Source: Fimenecus sp051881355
GTDB lineage: Bacteria; Bacillota; Clostridia; Oscillospirales; Acutalibacteraceae
Length of the DNA: 29,675 nt
Assembly (NCBI GenBank): GCA_051881355.1
Contig: JBJEPS010000010.1
Coordinates: forward strand, 1-29,675
Reading direction: 5' to 3'
Both the position numbers and the translations under genes were made by a program. Below are positions 1-8,134 of this stretch, in pieces (the first letter of the stretch is position 1; each line of letters begins with the position of its first letter). Below the pieces are notes generated by a model, which searched no databases, had not been told where the DNA came from, and was given only the letters and a program-made list of their open reading frames with translations.

Positions 1-65
1 TCCAAATGGGCTTTAATGGCTTCTTTCAGTTCGTAACCGCCGTGGTCCGCGCCGAGATAAATCAT
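1..65 (-). CDS. rpiB: Ribose-5-phosphate isomerase B, N-terminal fragment (cut by window edge)
   Basis: The first 21 codons are visible on the minus strand, starting at an ATG at 65-63. They read MIYLGADHGGYELKEAIKAH and continue with Leu, which is the typical RpiB N-terminus with its GADHxGxELK phosphate-binding segment. RpiB interconverts ribose 5-phosphate and ribulose 5-phosphate in the cytosol. An AAGGAG ribosome site sits 8 nt before the ATG. The gene follows tsaB after an 18-bp gap, so it is probably the third gene of the tsaE-tsaB operon. The rest lies outside the window. Confidence 0.85.
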   Translation of the reverse strand, partial: MIYLGADHGGYELKEAIKAHL

Positions 66-83
66 GGTAAAAACTCCTTACTG

Positions 84-782
84 TTATTTTGATTTGTTTT
101 TGTTATTTAATTCCCGCTGTGCCTGCGGCAAGCGCAGATAGACGGGCAATAATGCAGATGCTTCTATCGGCTGTTCGCCGTTTTCCATGCGCGCGGCGGC
201 AAGATACGCCACAGACGACGCGCGTGCACTGCGCAGTTGTGCACTTGCAAGGGTGCAAGGGATTCTCCCCTCTGTTTGCAGCAAATCATATGCTTTTCTC
301 GCACCGTCCGCACAAAACAAGACAGGCTGATTATGCTTTGTTAATATTTCGCTGAGTTCCGATAACAGCATAGCTGAATCGGGCAAAATGCGTTCCCCGT
401 TTTGGAACAACGCCGTATAGACCTGATTACAACGCGCGTCCATTGCCGCACAGACAATGCCGTCAAAGTCCGAAAACGGATACGCCGCCGCTTCGAGCGC
501 GGAAACCGCCAAACAAGGCTTGTTTACGGCATCGGCAAGCCCTTTGACGGCGGCAATCCCGATGCGCACGCCCGTAAACGAACCGGGTCCTGCCGAAACG
601 GCAAATACATCAATATTCTTAGGGGCAATTTTTGTATGTTGAAACAGTTCTTCTGCCATCGGCAAAAGCGTTTGGCTGTGGGTTAAGGCGACATCGGAAA
701 AGGTTTCGCCCAACAGCCTGTCCCCCTCTAAAAGCGCGACGCTCGCCGCACCAGAGGCACAGTCCAACGCAAAAATCTTCAC
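84..782 (-). CDS. tsaB: tRNA threonylcarbamoyladenosine biosynthesis protein TsaB
   Basis: The 232-aa protein has the normal length for bacterial TsaB, the ASKHA-fold partner that scaffolds TsaD in making the universal t6A37 modification of ANN-decoding tRNAs. The N-terminus (MKIFALDCAS..ASVALLEG) and the family block around residues 63-80 (VSAGPGSFTGVRIG) are clear. The start is GTG, and its GTGA overlaps the TsaE stop by 4 bp (779-782), which indicates translational coupling. TsaB keeps the pseudo-kinase fold without a catalytic role of its own. TsaD and RimI, often next to it in other Firmicutes, are not in this window. Confidence 0.93.
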   Translation of the reverse strand: MKIFALDCASGAASVALLEGDRLLGETFSDVALTHSQTLLPMAEELFQHTKIAPKNIDVFAVSAGPGSFTGVRIGIAAVKGLADAVNKPCLAVSALEAAAYPFSDFDGIVCAAMDARCNQVYTALFQNGERILPDSAMLLSELSEILTKHNQPVLFCADGARKAYDLLQTEGRIPCTLASAQLRSARASSVAYLAAARMENGEQPIEASALLPVYLRLPQAQRELNNKNKSK

Positions 783-1210
783 AAAATCGCCTCGTTTCCG
801 TCTATGGTAATTACACGGGTATTTTCCGCATTCCCTTTTTCAAAATAAATGCGCACGGCTGTTTCGGGCAGTGCATTTTCAATGTTTTCGCTCCACTCCA
901 CACACAGCACCGCGCCCTGCTCCATATAGTCAAAAAAGCCTGTTGAATCCAAATCCGCCCAAGTGGAAACACGGTACATATCAAAATGGCAAAGCTCGGC
1001 ATTTTCGCCGTAAACATTGACAATTGCAAAGGTCGGACTGCTCACCTCACAGGAAATCCCCATACCTTTGGCAATCCCTGTGGTAAAAGCGGTTTTGCCC
1101 ATACCCATACCGCCGAACATTGCCAGCACCTCACCGCCTTTGAGCGTTTTACCGAGCCGTTCTCCGAGTGCGACGGTTTCCTCGTAACTTTCGGATACAA
1201 ACTTTTGCAT
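779..1210 (-). CDS. tsaE: tRNA threonylcarbamoyladenosine biosynthesis ATPase TsaE
   Basis: The 143-aa protein is a P-loop ATPase of the TsaE (YjeE) family, which drives the TsaB-TsaD-TsaE complex through t6A synthesis. Walker A is GGMGMGKT at residues 33-40. The HFDMYR segment near residue 105 and the LCVEWSENI segment near residue 130 are family signatures, including the conserved Trp. It is the first gene of the leftward operon and is driven by the promoter at 1226-1254. It overlaps tsaB by 4 bp. Length and motifs are normal. Confidence 0.93.
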   Translation of the reverse strand: MQKFVSESYEETVALGERLGKTLKGGEVLAMFGGMGMGKTAFTTGIAKGMGISCEVSSPTFAIVNVYGENAELCHFDMYRVSTWADLDSTGFFDYMEQGAVLCVEWSENIENALPETAVRIYFEKGNAENTRVITIDGNEAIL

Positions 1211-1225
1211 CTAATCACCTGTAAT

Positions 1226-1254
1226 ATTGTAACACGGTTTTACAGTTTCGTAAA
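1226..1254 (-). promoter_or_regulatory. Sigma-A-type promoter for tsaE-tsaB-rpiB
   Basis: On the minus strand TTTACG and TACAAT are separated by 17 nt, about 16 nt before the tsaE ATG at 1210. It is divergent from the rodA promoter next to it. Confidence 0.6.
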
Positions 1255-1264
1255 TACTTTTTAC

Positions 1265-1293
1265 TTGAATTTGCAGTACTTTCACACTATAAT
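1265..1293 (+). promoter_or_regulatory. Sigma-A-type promoter for the rodA-type gene
   Basis: TTGAAT and TATAAT are separated by 17 nt on the plus strand. The GAGGT ribosome site and ATG follow within 30 nt. Confidence 0.7.
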
Positions 1294-1320
1294 ATAGACA
1301 AGCATTCGTGAGGTACGACT

Positions 1321-2490
1321 ATGAAAAAAATTTGGAATTCCATAAAGTTGTTTTTGCGTGAAACAGATATGTGGTTGCTGATAAGCTGTATAATCACTTC
1401 TGTGTTCGGACTTTTGATGGTATACAGTGCAACCCGACACAATCTTATAGAGGGACAGTGGTTTGCAAGAGATTTTTTGATTATGCTCATCGCCGTGGTT
1501 TTGGGGATTGGGCTTTGTTTGCTGATTTCGTATTTTAATTACGAGGTTTTTACGCGATTTTGGCTGATTATCGGTGCGGTCTGTATCGGCTCGCTTTTAT
1601 TGCTGTTTCCGTTCGGTACGGGACCCCAAGCGCGCCCCGACGTGCACACTTGGCTTGATTTCGGCGCGTTCAGCATTCAGCCGTCGGAATTTGTTAAAAT
1701 CGGATTTATTATCACCTTCGGTGTACATTTGGAGCGTCTGCGGGACAAAATCAACAAACCATTCAGCATTTTACAGCTCGGTATTCACGCGATGATTCCG
1801 ACCTTTTTGGTGATGAAAACGGGCGATATGGGCTCGGCGTTGGTTTTCTTAGTGATTGCCGCGGTAATGCTGTTTGCCGGCGGCGTGCATTGGGGATATT
1901 TTCTCGGCGGCGCGGCGTTGGTCGGTGCTGCCGCACCGCTTGTTTGGACTTATGTCTTTTCCTCCATTCAAAAAGAGCGGTTTTTGGCGCTGATTCACCC
2001 GGAGCTGTACCCGAGCATTATTTATCAGCAGGAACGCGGTATAACCGCGATCGGCGCAGGCGGGGTTACGGGACAAGGCTTATTCCACGGCGCATATACG
2101 CAGGCAGGTGCTGTTCCTGAAAGTCAAAATGATATGATTTTTACCGTGGTCGGTGAGGAACTCGGCTTTTTAGGCTGTATTGCGGCGTTGGGGCTTTTAT
2201 GCTTCATTTCCATTCGGATTTTGATGATTGGCAGAAAGTCGCGCGAGCGCTCCACAAACCTCATTTGCAGCGGTATGGCGGCAATGATTATGGGGCAGAC
2301 GGTCATCAATGTCGGTATGTGCTTGATGCTGCTGCCCGTTATCGGCATTACCCTCCCCTTTTTCTCGGCGGGCGGGTCGTCTAACCTCGGTGTGTATCTC
2401 GGTATCGGGCTTGTGTTAAGTATTTACCGCCACAACTGCGAACAGGAAGCGGTCAATATCCGTGTGTATGATTCTCTGAAAAAGGATTGA
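1321..2490 (+). CDS. rodA: FtsW/RodA/SpoVE-family peptidoglycan glycosyltransferase, probably RodA
   Basis: The 389-aa polytopic membrane protein belongs to the SEDS family, which polymerises lipid II into glycan strands with a class B PBP. It begins with a short basic N-terminus and a first membrane helix, and has about ten hydrophobic segments. The WLDFGAFSIQPSEFVKI block (about 110-125), the GDMGSALVF motif (about 170) and the C-terminal LLPVIGITLPFFSAGGSSN block are SEDS signatures. GAGGT lies 6 nt before the ATG. The gene stands alone between its own promoter and the terminator at 2526-2565. RodA (elongation) is favoured over FtsW or SpoVE by the absence of a division-cluster context, but the three are hard to separate by eye. 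Confidence 0.88.
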   Translation: MKKIWNSIKLFLRETDMWLLISCIITSVFGLLMVYSATRHNLIEGQWFARDFLIMLIAVVLGIGLCLLISYFNYEVFTRFWLIIGAVCIGSLLLLFPFGTGPQARPDVHTWLDFGAFSIQPSEFVKIGFIITFGVHLERLRDKINKPFSILQLGIHAMIPTFLVMKTGDMGSALVFLVIAAVMLFAGGVHWGYFLGGAALVGAAAPLVWTYVFSSIQKERFLALIHPELYPSIIYQQERGITAIGAGGVTGQGLFHGAYTQAGAVPESQNDMIFTVVGEELGFLGCIAALGLLCFISIRILMIGRKSRERSTNLICSGMAAMIMGQTVINVGMCLMLLPVIGITLPFFSAGGSSNLGVYLGIGLVLSIYRHNCEQEAVNIRVYDSLKKD

Positions 2491-2525
2491 CGGATTTTGT
2501 TTGAAATAGAATATAAACAGAAAAG

Positions 2526-2565
2526 CAGCAGGATTGACAGTAATCGCAATCCTGCTGTTATTTTT
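2526..2565 (+). terminator. Intrinsic terminator after rodA (possibly bidirectional)
   Basis: An 11-bp perfect stem (CAGCAGGATTG with CAATCCTGCTG) has a 10-nt loop and is followed by TTATTTTT. On the minus strand the same stem is followed by CTTTTC, so it may also end the pcrA transcript. Confidence 0.85.
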
Positions 2566-2697
2566 AACATACACTGTGAATATTATTGCGGAACGACACT
2601 TAGGTCATTCCCTACGATTCGTAAGAGTAAACCGCGTACGCCCACGGCGGGAGCAAATTCTCCGAATTCAAGCACCCTTTCGCATGCAAAATTGCCT

Positions 2698-5118
2698 TTA
2701 CAGTTTCTTCAAATTCGCCATACGCGCCATCAGTTTTTTGGTGCCTGCTTTTTGGAACACAACCTCTAACAGCATATCGTTACCCATAGGACGAACGGTG
2801 GAAATCACGCCCGTACCGAACGCTTTATGCTCAACGGTGTCACCGGGCTGGAACTGCGGTAGGGCGGCGGTGTTTTTCGCACCATTGGAGACGGGTTTTG
2901 TAAAGCCGCGGTTGACGGTACTGCCGCCGGACGGCGCGGCACTTTTGGAGACGCCTGTATAAGTGCCGGACGGTGCAGATTTCGGACTGCCGTATACACT
3001 GCCCCCAAGTCCCGCGCGTTCGCGGAAACCGACGGAGTGATGAATATCCAACAGTTTTTCGGGGATTTCCGCCACAAAGCGCGACGGGCGGTAATAGTTT
3101 GTCGAGCCGTAAATCATACGGCATTTTGCGTGGGTCAAATAGAGTTTTTCTTTGGCGCGCGTGATGCCGACATACGCAAGCCGCCGTTCCTCTTCAACTT
3201 CGGACTCCACATACATACTTTGCAGCCCTGGGAACACGCCCTCCTCCATACCCGGAATAAATACCACGGGAAATTCCAAACCTTTTGCGGAATGGAGCGT
3301 CATTAACACGACGGTGTCCGCCTCGGCGTTGTAATTGTCAATATCCGTAAGGAGAGCAACCTCTTCCAAATACTCGTTTAAACTGCCCTCTGGGTTTTCC
3401 TCGGAAAAGCGGACGAGCGTTGCGGAAAGCTCGTTTAAGTTTTGCACGCGGTCCTCAAATTTTTCGGGTTCGGCACGCAACGATTGCACATATGCTGTTT
3501 CGTCCAAAATACGGTTGAGCGTATCTGCAAGCGGTGCGTTCTCTGCGAATGCGGCGATATTTTCAATCATCGCGGCAAATTCTTTGAGTTTTGCAGCGGA
3601 ACGCTTTAACACCTCGTATTCGTCGGCGGTTTTGAACACCTCAAACAGCGAAACGCCCAATAAATCGGCAATTTCGTTGGCGCGCTGTACGGTGGTATCG
3701 CCGATGCCGCGCTTGGGGGTGTTGATGATGCGCTGTAAACGGATTTTATCCGACGGATTGTTGACCACGGACAAATACGCGAGCGCGTCTTTAATTTCCA
3801 TACGGTCATAGAATTTGTGCCCACCGATAATGCGGTACGGTATGGCGTTTTTCACAAGCGCGCGCTCGATAGGTCCGGACATGGCATTCATACGGTAGAG
3901 CACCGCATGGTCGCCGAAATGCCGTCCTTTGGCAACCGAAGTTAAAATGGTGTCGGCAATAAAGGCGGCTTCGGCGGTTTCGTCCTCGGCGGTTTCGAGT
4001 TCGATTTTTTCACCCGCACCGTTCGCCGTCCACAAATTCTTGCCCTTGCGTTGGCTGTTATTTTCAATCACGGCGTTGGCGGCGTCCAAAATGCACTGGG
4101 TAGAACGGTAATTTTGCTCCAAACGAATGACAAGCGCATCTTCATAGCGCGTTTCAAAGCTCAAAATATTTTCAATCGTCGCGCCGCGGAAACGGTAAAT
4201 ACTTTGGTCGTCGTCGCCGACCACGCAAATGTTGCGGTAGCCGTCCGCAAGCAGAGAGGTCAGTTTATACTGCGCGTGGTTGGTGTCCTGATACTCGTCC
4301 ACCATTACATAACGGAATTGATGCTGATAATGCTCCAAAACATCGGGATTTTCTTCGAACAGGCGCACGGTGTTGAAAATAATATCGTCAAAATCCATCG
4401 CGTCGGCGTTTTTCAAGAGTTTTTGGTACTTTTCATAGCACTGTGCGATTTTTTGCAAACGGGTATCCTGCCCCGCCGTTTTCGCAAATTCCGCAGGCGA
4501 CACCAACGCGTCTTTGGCGCGGCTGATTTCGTTTAAAATGGTTTTATGCGACAAAAAGCGGTCTTCAATTCCTAACAGCCGCTGACATTCTTTCATCACA
4601 CGGCGGCTGTCGTCGGTATCGTAAATCGTAAAACGATTGGTAAAACCCAAACGGTCGGCATTGCGGCGTAAAATCTTCACACAGCTCGAATGGAACGTAG
4701 ACGCCCAAATATCGTTTGCCGCGTCACCGAGCATCAAAGAAAGACGCTCTTTTAACTCATTCGCCGCTTTATTGGTAAAGGTAATCGCTAAAATCTGCCA
4801 CGGCTTCGGCGCGCGGTCACAAAGCACATCGGCAATTTCCGTGTAAACGGATTTGTCCCCCGCAAGATACGCTTTCATCAGCGCCAAATCGCGGTCATCG
4901 GGCGTGCGGTCGGCATGGTCGGAATGGTATGCATTGCCGTATTTCATTACATTGGCAATTCGGTTGACGAGCACGGTGGTTTTCCCGCTGCCTGCGCCTG
5001 CCAGAATTAAAAGCGGTCCGTTCACCTGAAAGACCGCTTTTTGTTGGCATGCATTCATTCGGTTAAACTCTTTCTCGATAATCTGCTTGCGTACAGAAAG
5101 AAACTCGTTATACTCCAT
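2698..5118 (-). CDS. pcrA: ATP-dependent DNA helicase PcrA (UvrD family, SF1A)
   Basis: The 806-aa protein is a complete 3'-5' superfamily 1 helicase for repair and plasmid or replication-fork processing. Visible motifs in order: Walker A GAGSGKT (41-47), VDEYQDTNHAQY (Walker B), GDDDQSIYRFRGA, LEQNYRST, LMTLHSAKGLEFPVVFIPG and RRLAYVGITRAKEKLYL. The C-terminus ends in the Tudor-like PcrA domain (GDTVEHKAFGTGVI..LEVVFQKAGTKKL), which in PcrA contacts RNA polymerase. An insertion of about 30 residues follows motif I (about residues 60-95). A GGAGT ribosome site overlaps the end of the fumarase-subunit gene 11 bp upstream, so it is the last gene of that operon. Confidence 0.95.
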   Translation of the reverse strand: MEYNEFLSVRKQIIEKEFNRMNACQQKAVFQVNGPLLILAGAGSGKTTVLVNRIANVMKYGNAYHSDHADRTPDDRDLALMKAYLAGDKSVYTEIADVLCDRAPKPWQILAITFTNKAANELKERLSLMLGDAANDIWASTFHSSCVKILRRNADRLGFTNRFTIYDTDDSRRVMKECQRLLGIEDRFLSHKTILNEISRAKDALVSPAEFAKTAGQDTRLQKIAQCYEKYQKLLKNADAMDFDDIIFNTVRLFEENPDVLEHYQHQFRYVMVDEYQDTNHAQYKLTSLLADGYRNICVVGDDDQSIYRFRGATIENILSFETRYEDALVIRLEQNYRSTQCILDAANAVIENNSQRKGKNLWTANGAGEKIELETAEDETAEAAFIADTILTSVAKGRHFGDHAVLYRMNAMSGPIERALVKNAIPYRIIGGHKFYDRMEIKDALAYLSVVNNPSDKIRLQRIINTPKRGIGDTTVQRANEIADLLGVSLFEVFKTADEYEVLKRSAAKLKEFAAMIENIAAFAENAPLADTLNRILDETAYVQSLRAEPEKFEDRVQNLNELSATLVRFSEENPEGSLNEYLEEVALLTDIDNYNAEADTVVLMTLHSAKGLEFPVVFIPGMEEGVFPGLQSMYVESEVEEERRLAYVGITRAKEKLYLTHAKCRMIYGSTNYYRPSRFVAEIPEKLLDIHHSVGFRERAGLGGSVYGSPKSAPSGTYTGVSKSAAPSGGSTVNRGFTKPVSNGAKNTAALPQFQPGDTVEHKAFGTGVISTVRPMGNDMLLEVVFQKAGTKKLMARMANLKKL

Positions 5119-5129
5119 TGGCTACTCCG

Positions 5130-5660
5130 TTATTTCGAAAATAGGTTGCCACCGTGGCAGTCGATTGCCACTGTCAGCGGAAAGTTTTCAAATGTCAGCC
5201 GTTTGACGGACTCACAGCCGAGGTCATCATAGGCAATGACTTCGCAGGAAGTAATGCATTTGCTTGCAAGCGCCCCTGCCCCGCCGATGGCACAAAAATA
5301 CACCGCGCCGTTGCGGACAATCGCGTCGCACACATCTTTCGACCGCGGTCCTTTGCCGACCATTGCGGCAAGCCCCAAATCCAACAGTTCGGGCGCATAG
5401 ACATCCATTCTGCCGGAGGTCGTCGGTCCGCAGCTGCCGATAGCGAGGTGTTCGGGCGTGGGGGTAGGTCCTGCGTAATACACCACCGCACCGTCGATTT
5501 GATAAGGCGGCTTTTGTCCGTCGTGCAAGGCGGCAACAATACGTTTATGTGCCGCGTCGCGCGAAGTGTACACCGTGCCGCTTAAATAGACGGTATCCCC
5601 TGCCAAAAGGCGCGCGGCATTTTCTTTGATTTCGTCGGTATGTAAATGAAAAGTTTGCAA
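5130..5660 (-). CDS. Class I fumarate hydratase / L(+)-tartrate dehydratase beta subunit (Fe-S hydro-lyase C-terminal domain), orphan
   Basis: The 176-aa protein matches the C-terminal (beta) half of class I [4Fe-4S] fumarases and tartrate dehydratases. The LAGDTVYLSGTVYTSRDAAHKRI start, the YYAGPTPT segment, the GSCGPTTSGRMD motif (about residues 78-89) and MVGKGPRSKDV are family hallmarks. The alpha subunit, which carries the cluster cysteines, is normally directly upstream; here the upstream gene is a DivIVA-like gene 4 bp away. The start is TTG at 5660, supported by GAGGG 8 nt upstream inside the end of that gene. The subunit must find an alpha partner encoded elsewhere. The substrate (fumarate or tartrate) cannot be decided from this half. 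Confidence 0.88.
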   Translation of the reverse strand: MQTFHLHTDEIKENAARLLAGDTVYLSGTVYTSRDAAHKRIVAALHDGQKPPYQIDGAVVYYAGPTPTPEHLAIGSCGPTTSGRMDVYAPELLDLGLAAMVGKGPRSKDVCDAIVRNGAVYFCAIGGAGALASKCITSCEVIAYDDLGCESVKRLTFENFPLTVAIDCHGGNLFSK

Positions 5661-5664
5661 ACTA

Positions 5665-6471
5665 TCAGCCCTCTTTGGGTGTGTCGAACCGATAAACGGT
5701 GTTCGGCGAAATGTTTAAATCTTCGTTAAACTCGGTGTGCGGCGGATAATGGATATAAGTTAGCCCGCTGCCGTCGTCAGTTTCGGTAATCCCCGCAATT
5801 TTTTCGCCGAGTTCTTCCTCGATTTTGATGGAAATATCGGGCACGAATTTTTCGGCGTCCTTGCGGTTTTGCAAAGACTGCGCCGCCTTGGATAGCTTTG
5901 CGGAAAGCGCGGAAATGTCCGCATGCAAATCGTTAATGGATTTGGTAAGCGTTGCGGCAAGCGTGTCTACATCGGCAGACAGGCGTGAAACCTCTTGGGC
6001 TTGTTTTGCAATGCTGTCGGACGCATCGTTTTGCGTTTCGGTCGCCTTTTTGTTGGCGGCGGAAACAATTTCATCGGAATACTTGCGCGCATCTAAGAAA
6101 GCGGCGCCGAGCTGCGCTTCGGACGCGCGGATTTCCTGTGCCTTTCGTTCCATTGCCTGCTTTTCGCCGTCAATCGCAGCGACACGGGCGGAAAGCGCTG
6201 CATTTTGCGCCTGTAATTCCGTATTTTTGGTTTTTTCTTCGTCCAGCGCGGCGACAGTTTCAGCCAATTTTCCTTCGGTTTCCTTTGCCTGCTCCAAGGC
6301 TTGCGACAGGTTGTCCGCCTTTTCGCTTAACACGTCGAGCTTTTCGGCTTTTTCTTGCACTTCCGCGGTCAATGCGGCGATTTCCGCCTTTAATTCCTCG
6401 ACATAGCCGAGTACATCCTCACGCTTAAATCCGCCGAAGATAGAAGTTCTTAAAATTCTTTCGGAGTCCAT
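5665..6471 (-). CDS. DivIVA-like coiled-coil protein
   Basis: The 268-aa protein starts with a short DivIVA-type N-terminal motif (RTSIFGGFKREDVLGYVEEL), which in DivIVA and GpsB relatives contacts curved or polar membrane. It is followed by a long Ala/Glu/Lys-rich heptad region (about 25-215) that should form a parallel coiled coil, and a less regular C-terminal tail of about 50 residues. The likely role is a polar or septal scaffold in division, growth or sporulation, inferred only from the architecture. It is the first gene of the operon with the fumarase subunit and pcrA, and its stop overlaps the next gene's ribosome site. Confidence 0.75.
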   Translation of the reverse strand: MDSERILRTSIFGGFKREDVLGYVEELKAEIAALTAEVQEKAEKLDVLSEKADNLSQALEQAKETEGKLAETVAALDEEKTKNTELQAQNAALSARVAAIDGEKQAMERKAQEIRASEAQLGAAFLDARKYSDEIVSAANKKATETQNDASDSIAKQAQEVSRLSADVDTLAATLTKSINDLHADISALSAKLSKAAQSLQNRKDAEKFVPDISIKIEEELGEKIAGITETDDGSGLTYIHYPPHTEFNEDLNISPNTVYRFDTPKEG

Positions 6472-6510
6472 AACGTCACCTATTTCCGTTTCTGTTTCAT
6501 AGTTATATTT

Positions 6511-6539
6511 AGTTTAGCATATTTAGAAATCGGGTGCAA
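6511..6539 (-). promoter_or_regulatory. Promoter for the DivIVA-like/fumarase/pcrA operon
   Basis: On the minus strand TTGCAC and TAAACT are separated by 17 nt, about 40 nt before the start codon at 6471. Confidence 0.5.
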
Positions 6540-6661
6540 CTGTTTTTCGGCGCAAAAGAGAAAAAACATAATTTTCCCCCGTTTTCGGCACACGGTGTCG
6601 ATTTGTACACTTCGGGGTATGGAACATTTCCGTACGCAAGTTATCTAATTTCATACGGCGG

Positions 6662-6690
6662 TTGACGATATTCGGCAAATATGGTACTAT
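6662..6690 (+). promoter_or_regulatory. Sigma-A-type promoter for the transporter/M20 peptidase operon
   Basis: TTGACG and TACTAT are separated by 17 nt, 62 bp before the transporter ATG. A 19-bp palindrome starts 10 bp downstream of the -10 box. Confidence 0.7.
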
Positions 6691-6700
6691 ATTGACATCT

Positions 6701-6719
6701 CCCGATGCAGTGCATCGGG
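6701..6719. promoter_or_regulatory. Palindromic candidate operator
   Basis: CCCGATGCA-G-TGCATCGGG is a perfect 9+1+9 palindrome at about +4 to +22 relative to the predicted transcription start. There is no T-run after it, so an operator for a local repressor, or a 5'-UTR hairpin, is more likely than a terminator. The cognate regulator is not identifiable here. Confidence 0.5.
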
Positions 6720-6751
6720 CTGTATTTATGTGTAAGTGAGGGAACAGAGAA

Positions 6752-8134
6752 ATGAAAGAGGTCTCCAGAAAAACGGTGATTAACTTTTGTCTGCCGCAGT
6801 TTGCGGTCGGGTTATTCACCACGATGCTCAACAACTATCTCATCTATTTTTATCAGCCGACCGAAGCGTCGGGGCTGCCCGTTTTAATTACACAGGGCTA
6901 TGTATTCCTCGGTATTTTAACGGTTATCGGGCTGATTAAAGCCGTCGGGCACATTATTGACGCGTTTTCCGACCCGATTGTGGCAGGAATCAGTGACAAA
7001 TGCAAGCACAAAGGCGGTAGACGCATTCCGTTCATGAAATGGTTTGCGATTCCCTTTGCGCTGAGTGCACTATTGATTTTCTGGTCACCGTCGGAAAATC
7101 CGATTTTCAACAATATTTGGCTTGCGGTTTTCATTTGGGCATATTACATTTTCTACACGCTGTATATGATTCCCCACAACGCCCTGCTTCCCGAAATGAT
7201 TACTAACGAGGGTAAGCTTGTGGACGCATACACTTGGAGCTCGCTGTTCTTTGTGGTCGGCAGTATGCTGGGCTATGCGACCACCGCGATTGTGGCGGTC
7301 ATGAAAAAGGCTTTTTCCTTTACGCCGATTATGGCGTGGCGTATGACCTTTTTGGCATTCACCGTTATCGGCGTGGTACTGCTTCTTATTCCTGCGCTGA
7401 CCATCAAAGAAAAAGACTATGTAAACTCCGTGCGCCCGACGGTATCATTGGGCAAATCCTTGAAGCACGCTTTTTCCAACAAGCATTTTGTGCTTGTCAC
7501 CTTGGGGCAGTTGTTTGAGGGGACAGGCATGAGTTTTTTCCAAGCCTGTATTATGTATTACATAACGGAACTGATGGGCATTCCCGAGGAACAGTCTATC
7601 ATCATTATGGCTACCTCGATTGTCGGCTCGCTGATTTTGTACCCTGTTATCAACAAGTGGTCAAAAGCGAAAGGCAAAAAAGTACCGATGATTGTGGGCT
7701 GTATTGTATTTACCGTGGCGGAATTTTTGATTTGCTTTGTCGATTTCTTCCCGCAGGACCACAAGCTGGCGACGGCAATTCTGTTTGCACTGTTTGTGTC
7801 GCTCCCCTTTGCGGTTTTGAATATTCTCCCCTCCTCCATGATGGCGGATGTAATTCAGTACGATACGGTTCAGACGGGCATCAACCAAGAGGGCACCTTT
7901 GCCGCGGCAAAGAGCTTTGTTACCAAAATGGGCACCTCCATTGCGATTATGATCGTACCGTCCTTGGTGGTTATCGGTGCGGCAACGGGTGAAAGCGTCG
8001 GCAAAAAAGGTCTATTGCTGACGGCGATTGTCGGCGGGCTGTTTACGCTGGTTTCCGTTGTGATTTATTTCTTCTACAATGAAAAAGAAATCCTCACCGT
8101 TATTCGTGCCGCCAAGAAGGAGAATACAAAATGA
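6752..8134 (+). CDS. MFS transporter, glycoside-pentoside-hexuronide (GPH) cation symporter family
   Basis: The 460-aa, roughly 12-helix permease belongs to the GPH (MelB-like) family of cation-coupled symporters. The family signature DPIVAGISDKCKHKGGRRIPFMKW lies at about residues 71-95, and the second-half block SMMADVIQYDTVQTG at about 365-380 matches the GPH repeat. GAGGG lies 9 nt before the ATG. It shares ATGA (8131-8134) with the following M20 peptidase gene, so the two are translationally coupled. GPH members usually take up sugars or glycosides, but pairing with a peptidase leaves the substrate open, and a peptide or N-acyl amino acid is possible. Confidence 0.85.
   Translation: MKEVSRKTVINFCLPQFAVGLFTTMLNNYLIYFYQPTEASGLPVLITQGYVFLGILTVIGLIKAVGHIIDAFSDPIVAGISDKCKHKGGRRIPFMKWFAIPFALSALLIFWSPSENPIFNNIWLAVFIWAYYIFYTLYMIPHNALLPEMITNEGKLVDAYTWSSLFFVVGSMLGYATTAIVAVMKKAFSFTPIMAWRMTFLAFTVIGVVLLLIPALTIKEKDYVNSVRPTVSLGKSLKHAFSNKHFVLVTLGQLFEGTGMSFFQACIMYYITELMGIPEEQSIIIMATSIVGSLILYPVINKWSKAKGKKVPMIVGCIVFTVAEFLICFVDFFPQDHKLATAILFALFVSLPFAVLNILPSSMMADVIQYDTVQTGINQEGTFAAAKSFVTKMGTSIAIMIVPSLVVIGAATGESVGKKGLLLTAIVGGLFTLVSVVIYFFYNEKEILTVIRAAKKENTK

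Noticed and set aside
6523..6834. A 103-codon minus-strand open frame over the promoter region of the transporter gene
   Set aside because: It overlaps the promoter, the palindrome and the transporter start, has no ribosome site and no recognisable family.
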